DNA from: Spirochaetaceae bacterium
Lineage (GTDB): Bacteria > Spirochaetota > Spirochaetia > Treponematales > Treponemataceae
DNA: 8,435 nucleotides
Direction: 5' to 3'
Assembly: GCA_017382775.1 (NCBI GenBank)
Contig: JAFNZQ010000145.1
Span: 1 to 8,435, forward strand
Part shown: positions 6,203 through 8,435 of the stretch, piece after piece
How the letters are laid out: each line of letters opens with the position of its first letter
Numbering within the stretch: the first letter of the stretch is position 1
Translations under genes and position numbers: made by a program
The notes under the pieces: generated by a model
Told to the model about the DNA's origin: nothing
What the model saw: the letters and a program-made list of their open reading frames with translations, nothing else
Databases searched by the model: none

Positions 6203-6892
6203 TCATCTACCGCCTTTTACCTTTATTCTAACCTGCTTATAAAGGCCATCACCTTCGCTTTCCGTGGTGATGTCGGCAATGTCGCTGAGGGTTGTATGAA
6301 TAATGCGGCGTTCGTAGGGATTCATGGGTTCCAACAAAATGGACTTTTTCGTGGACTGAACCTTTGTTGCACCGGAATAGGCCAAACGAACCAAGGCTTC
6401 TTCCCGCCGAATGCGATAATTTTCGCTATCCACGATGATTTTCAGGTCTTCCCGTCCGTGATTTCCGGCAAAAACATTTGCCAAAAGTTGAATGGAATCC
6501 AAATTTTTGCCCTTTTTGCCAATTAAAATGGAAGAATACTCGGATGTAAAACGCAATCCCAACTTTCGACCTTCCCGAAACATCACTTCAAACTTGGCTG
6601 AATATCCCATTTTAACAATGAGATTTTCCAAAAAGTCCAAAAGAGCCTTTTCGAAATCGTCTTGGGGACAGGGATTTGCAGTAATGGTCTTAATAACGGG
6701 CTCATCATTATTCTGACTGCCATCCACGCCATCGGGGATTGTAACCTTAATTTTAACAAAACCTTTTTTGAAAATTCCGGGAGTTTGAGATTCCAAAATT
6801 TCCACATCAAATTGCTCGGAGGAAAGCCCCAACTCTTCCGAGGCAAGTTCGATGGCTTCCTTTTCGGTTTTTCCTTCAAATTCGTATATCAT
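6203..6892 (-). CDS. jag: Jag/KhpB RNA-binding protein (Jag-N, KH, R3H)
   Basis: A 229-residue cytoplasmic RNA-binding protein. Domains in order: Jag-N at about 1-52 (MIYEFEGKTEKEAIELA ... GIFKKGFVKIKV), a short acidic linker at 53-77, a KH domain at about 80-155 with the RNA-contacting GKKG loop (125-128), and R3H at about 158-226 with the signature R195-x3-H199. All key residues are present and length is typical. In Firmicutes, KhpB/Jag pairs with KhpA and affects division and envelope growth through RNA binding; Jag is encoded next to yidC in many bacteria, as here. The ATG at 6892 is supported by GGAG (6898-6901) overlapping the yidC stop region, with a 5-nt spacer. Its stop lies 3 nt from the downstream gene's TTG start. 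Confidence 0.95.
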   Translation of the reverse strand: MIYEFEGKTEKEAIELASEELGLSSEQFDVEILESQTPGIFKKGFVKIKVTIPDGVDGSQNNDEPVIKTITANPCPQDDFEKALLDFLENLIVKMGYSAKFEVMFREGRKLGLRFTSEYSSILIGKKGKNLDSIQLLANVFAGNHGREDLKIIVDSENYRIRREEALVRLAYSGATKVQSTKKSILLEPMNPYERRIIHTTLSDIADITTESEGDGLYKQVRIKVKGGR

Positions 6893-6901
6893 AATTGCTC
6901 C

Positions 6902-8435
6902 TTATTTTTTCTTTTTACCAATGCGCTTTTTCGTAACGAACTTACTTTTCGGCTTGGTTTCCACTTTTACCGGTGTAATCTTCTTAATGAGCAACTGCTG
7001 AAAAAGCTGCAAAATGTTACTCACCGTCCAGTACAAAATCAGCCCCGACGGAGCGTTATAGAACATGAAGAAGAAAATAATCGGCATTCCGTACATCATT
7101 ATTTTCATTTGCGAGGCACTTTGACTGGTGGAAGGTGACTGCATTATTTTTGTGAACAAAATTTGAGAAACCAGGTATATAATGGGCAAAAGTCGCAAAT
7201 GATCACCCAAAACCGGGATGCTGAAACCAAATTGGAAAACACTATCGCCCTTGGACAAATCGGGAATCCAACCGGGAATGAACATTGCTCCGCGGAATTC
7301 GAAATACTGATTAAACAAATTGTACATAGCAATCAAAATCGGGAACTGAATCAACAAAGGCAAACATCCGGACAGGGGATTGTACCCGGCTTCTGTCTGA
7401 AATTTAATCATCTCTGCCTGCATTTTTTCGGGAGTATCCTTGTAGCGTTCTTGAATTTCCTGAATTTGAGGCTGCAACTCCTGCATTTTCAAACTGGCTT
7501 CCGAACTTTTTTTCGTAAGGGGGAAGAACAGCAATTTAATAAGGAAAGTTACAATGATAATCGCCACGCCCCAGTTGGGAATCAAGCCGTAAAGGGCTTC
7601 CATTACCCATTTAAGGAATGCTTCCAACCAAGACAAAATTCCGGAAGATGACAAACTTTCACTTAAACGCAAATTTGTCGCTCCCCAGGAATTATCCTCG
7701 GCATTGTTGTAAACACCCAAGGCCTTTTCGGTACGAGGACCTAAATACACATAATAGGAATCCACAATTTCTGAGGAACCGGTCTTTCGAACAATTCTGT
7801 TTTGGGCATCTGCGGCCATTTTTTCATGAACGGCGGCGGAATATTCCACCTGCTTTATGTCGGAAGACAGCGGAATCACCAAGGAAGTAAAGTATTTTCC
7901 CGCAACACCGGTCCATGCAAAGGGATCATCGTAAATAAAGTTTTTTCCGTCTTTAAGGCGGCGTTCCTTTCGTTTTTCATCTGTGTAGGACATAAAGGCA
8001 CGATATTCGTACCTATCGTTGTGGTCAAAATCCGGACCGATTTGGGGTGAAGTCAGCAAAGTATAAGCGGCTCCGTCGAAATCCGGCAAAGCAGAACCGG
8101 CTTTGGGACTTAAAGAAATGTCCAGTTTGAAAAGATAATCATCTTTTTTGAAAGAGTACCTTTTCGCCAAAGTAAAACGGCTTACACCATTTTGGGTTTT
8201 AACGGAAAAATCGCGGAAAAATCCCACGGTATAATCGTCAATTCGTCGAACGTTCAACAATTCGTCCACAATGGGACTTTTTTCACCACCGAAAGCCAGT
8301 GCGAAGGCACGATTTGTCGGGGTAACGTTTTGTGCCATCTGAACGGGGATTTTCCCATCCATGTGATTCAGCAATTCGTAGGAAACAATGTCGCCACCGC
8401 GGTTGGTGAGGGCAATTTCCGCCAAATCGGTTTTA
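6902..8435 (-). CDS. yidC: YidC/Oxa1 membrane protein insertase, 5' end outside window
   Basis: The insertase that places and folds inner-membrane proteins, alone or with SecYEG. The frame is open to the window edge (K-T-D-L-A-E-I), so the start, TM1 and the first part of the periplasmic domain are missing. The TTG at 8425 is an internal Leu, used here as residue 1. Seen: the Gram-negative type periplasmic P1 domain (to about 260, with TNRGGDIVSYEL at 7-18), TM2 about 284-303, the cytoplasmic C1 helical hairpin 308-345, NPLSGCLPLLIQFPI (349-363) beginning TM3, TM4 about 412-428, and TM5/TM6 across 440-480 with APSGLILYWTVSN (458-470). A Lys-rich tail ends GKKKK, of the type that aids ribosome contact. 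The groove Arg of E. coli YidC (Arg366) is Lys297. jag starts 9 nt after the stop codon. Confidence 0.95.
   Translation of the reverse strand, partial: KTDLAEIALTNRGGDIVSYELLNHMDGKIPVQMAQNVTPTNRAFALAFGGEKSPIVDELLNVRRIDDYTVGFFRDFSVKTQNGVSRFTLAKRYSFKKDDYLFKLDISLSPKAGSALPDFDGAAYTLLTSPQIGPDFDHNDRYEYRAFMSYTDEKRKERRLKDGKNFIYDDPFAWTGVAGKYFTSLVIPLSSDIKQVEYSAAVHEKMAADAQNRIVRKTGSSEIVDSYYVYLGPRTEKALGVYNNAEDNSWGATNLRLSESLSSSGILSWLEAFLKWVMEALYGLIPNWGVAIIIVTFLIKLLFFPLTKKSSEASLKMQELQPQIQEIQERYKDTPEKMQAEMIKFQTEAGYNPLSGCLPLLIQFPILIAMYNLFNQYFEFRGAMFIPGWIPDLSKGDSVFQFGFSIPVLGDHLRLLPIIYLVSQILFTKIMQSPSTSQSASQMKIMMYGMPIIFFFMFYNAPSGLILYWTVSNILQLFQQLLIKKITPVKVETKPKSKFVTKKRIGKKKK

Noticed and set aside
7163..7651. Plus-strand open frame within yidC
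   Set aside because: It lies opposite the conserved YidC insertase core, its translation is unlike any family, and there is no start signal.

Overview
The window reads as a chromosomal stretch from a spirochaete, most likely a Treponema-like species. This rests on the yidC-jag pair followed by envelope proteins of a spirochaetal type, cysteine-rich relaxed lipoboxes, and a FadL-like beta-barrel of a kind common in treponemes. It is an inference from gene content, not a search result. Every supported gene lies on the minus strand, so transcription runs from high to low coordinates. No tRNA, rRNA, CRISPR array, insertion sequence or phage gene was seen.

The genes fall into three tandem transcription units. 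Unit 1 (8435 to 4842) enters from outside the window: yidC (5' end cut off), jag, a secreted protein that resembles the spirochaetal DUF6675 family, and a small single-pass membrane protein. Their spacings are 9 nt, 3 nt and a 4-nt ATGA overlap, so they look like one operon. Unit 2 (4733 to 1803) starts at a consensus sigma-70 promoter (4750-4778): a lipoprotein, a FadL/PorV-like outer-membrane barrel 4 nt later, and a NeuB-family nonulosonic (sialic-like) acid synthase whose ATG shares one base with the barrel's stop codon. Unit 3 (1675 to 8) starts at a second consensus promoter (1682-1710): a KDPG/KHG-type aldolase (eda) and, 33 nt on, a TctC/Bug-type solute-binding lipoprotein. Partner transporter genes would lie beyond position 1.

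Unit 1 handles membrane-protein insertion (YidC) and an RNA-binding partner (Jag/KhpB), with two exported or membrane proteins of unknown role. Unit 2 looks like an envelope cassette that ties a sugar-acid synthase to an outer-membrane barrel and a lipoprotein. Unit 3 looks like carboxylate or sugar-acid capture plus cleavage of a 2-keto-3-deoxy acid.

The most notable signals are as follows. The eda promoter predicts transcription starting exactly on the A of the start codon, with no Shine-Dalgarno, so the mRNA should be leaderless. The unit 2 promoter predicts a leader of only about 10 nt. The NeuB-like gene stands apart from other nonulosonate genes and is translationally coupled to a barrel. 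Residues usually conserved are replaced in Eda (Arg to Asn next to the active-site Glu), NeuB (the N-H-x-G motif) and YidC (hydrophilic-groove Arg to Lys). I did not find a clearly new defence or mobile system here.
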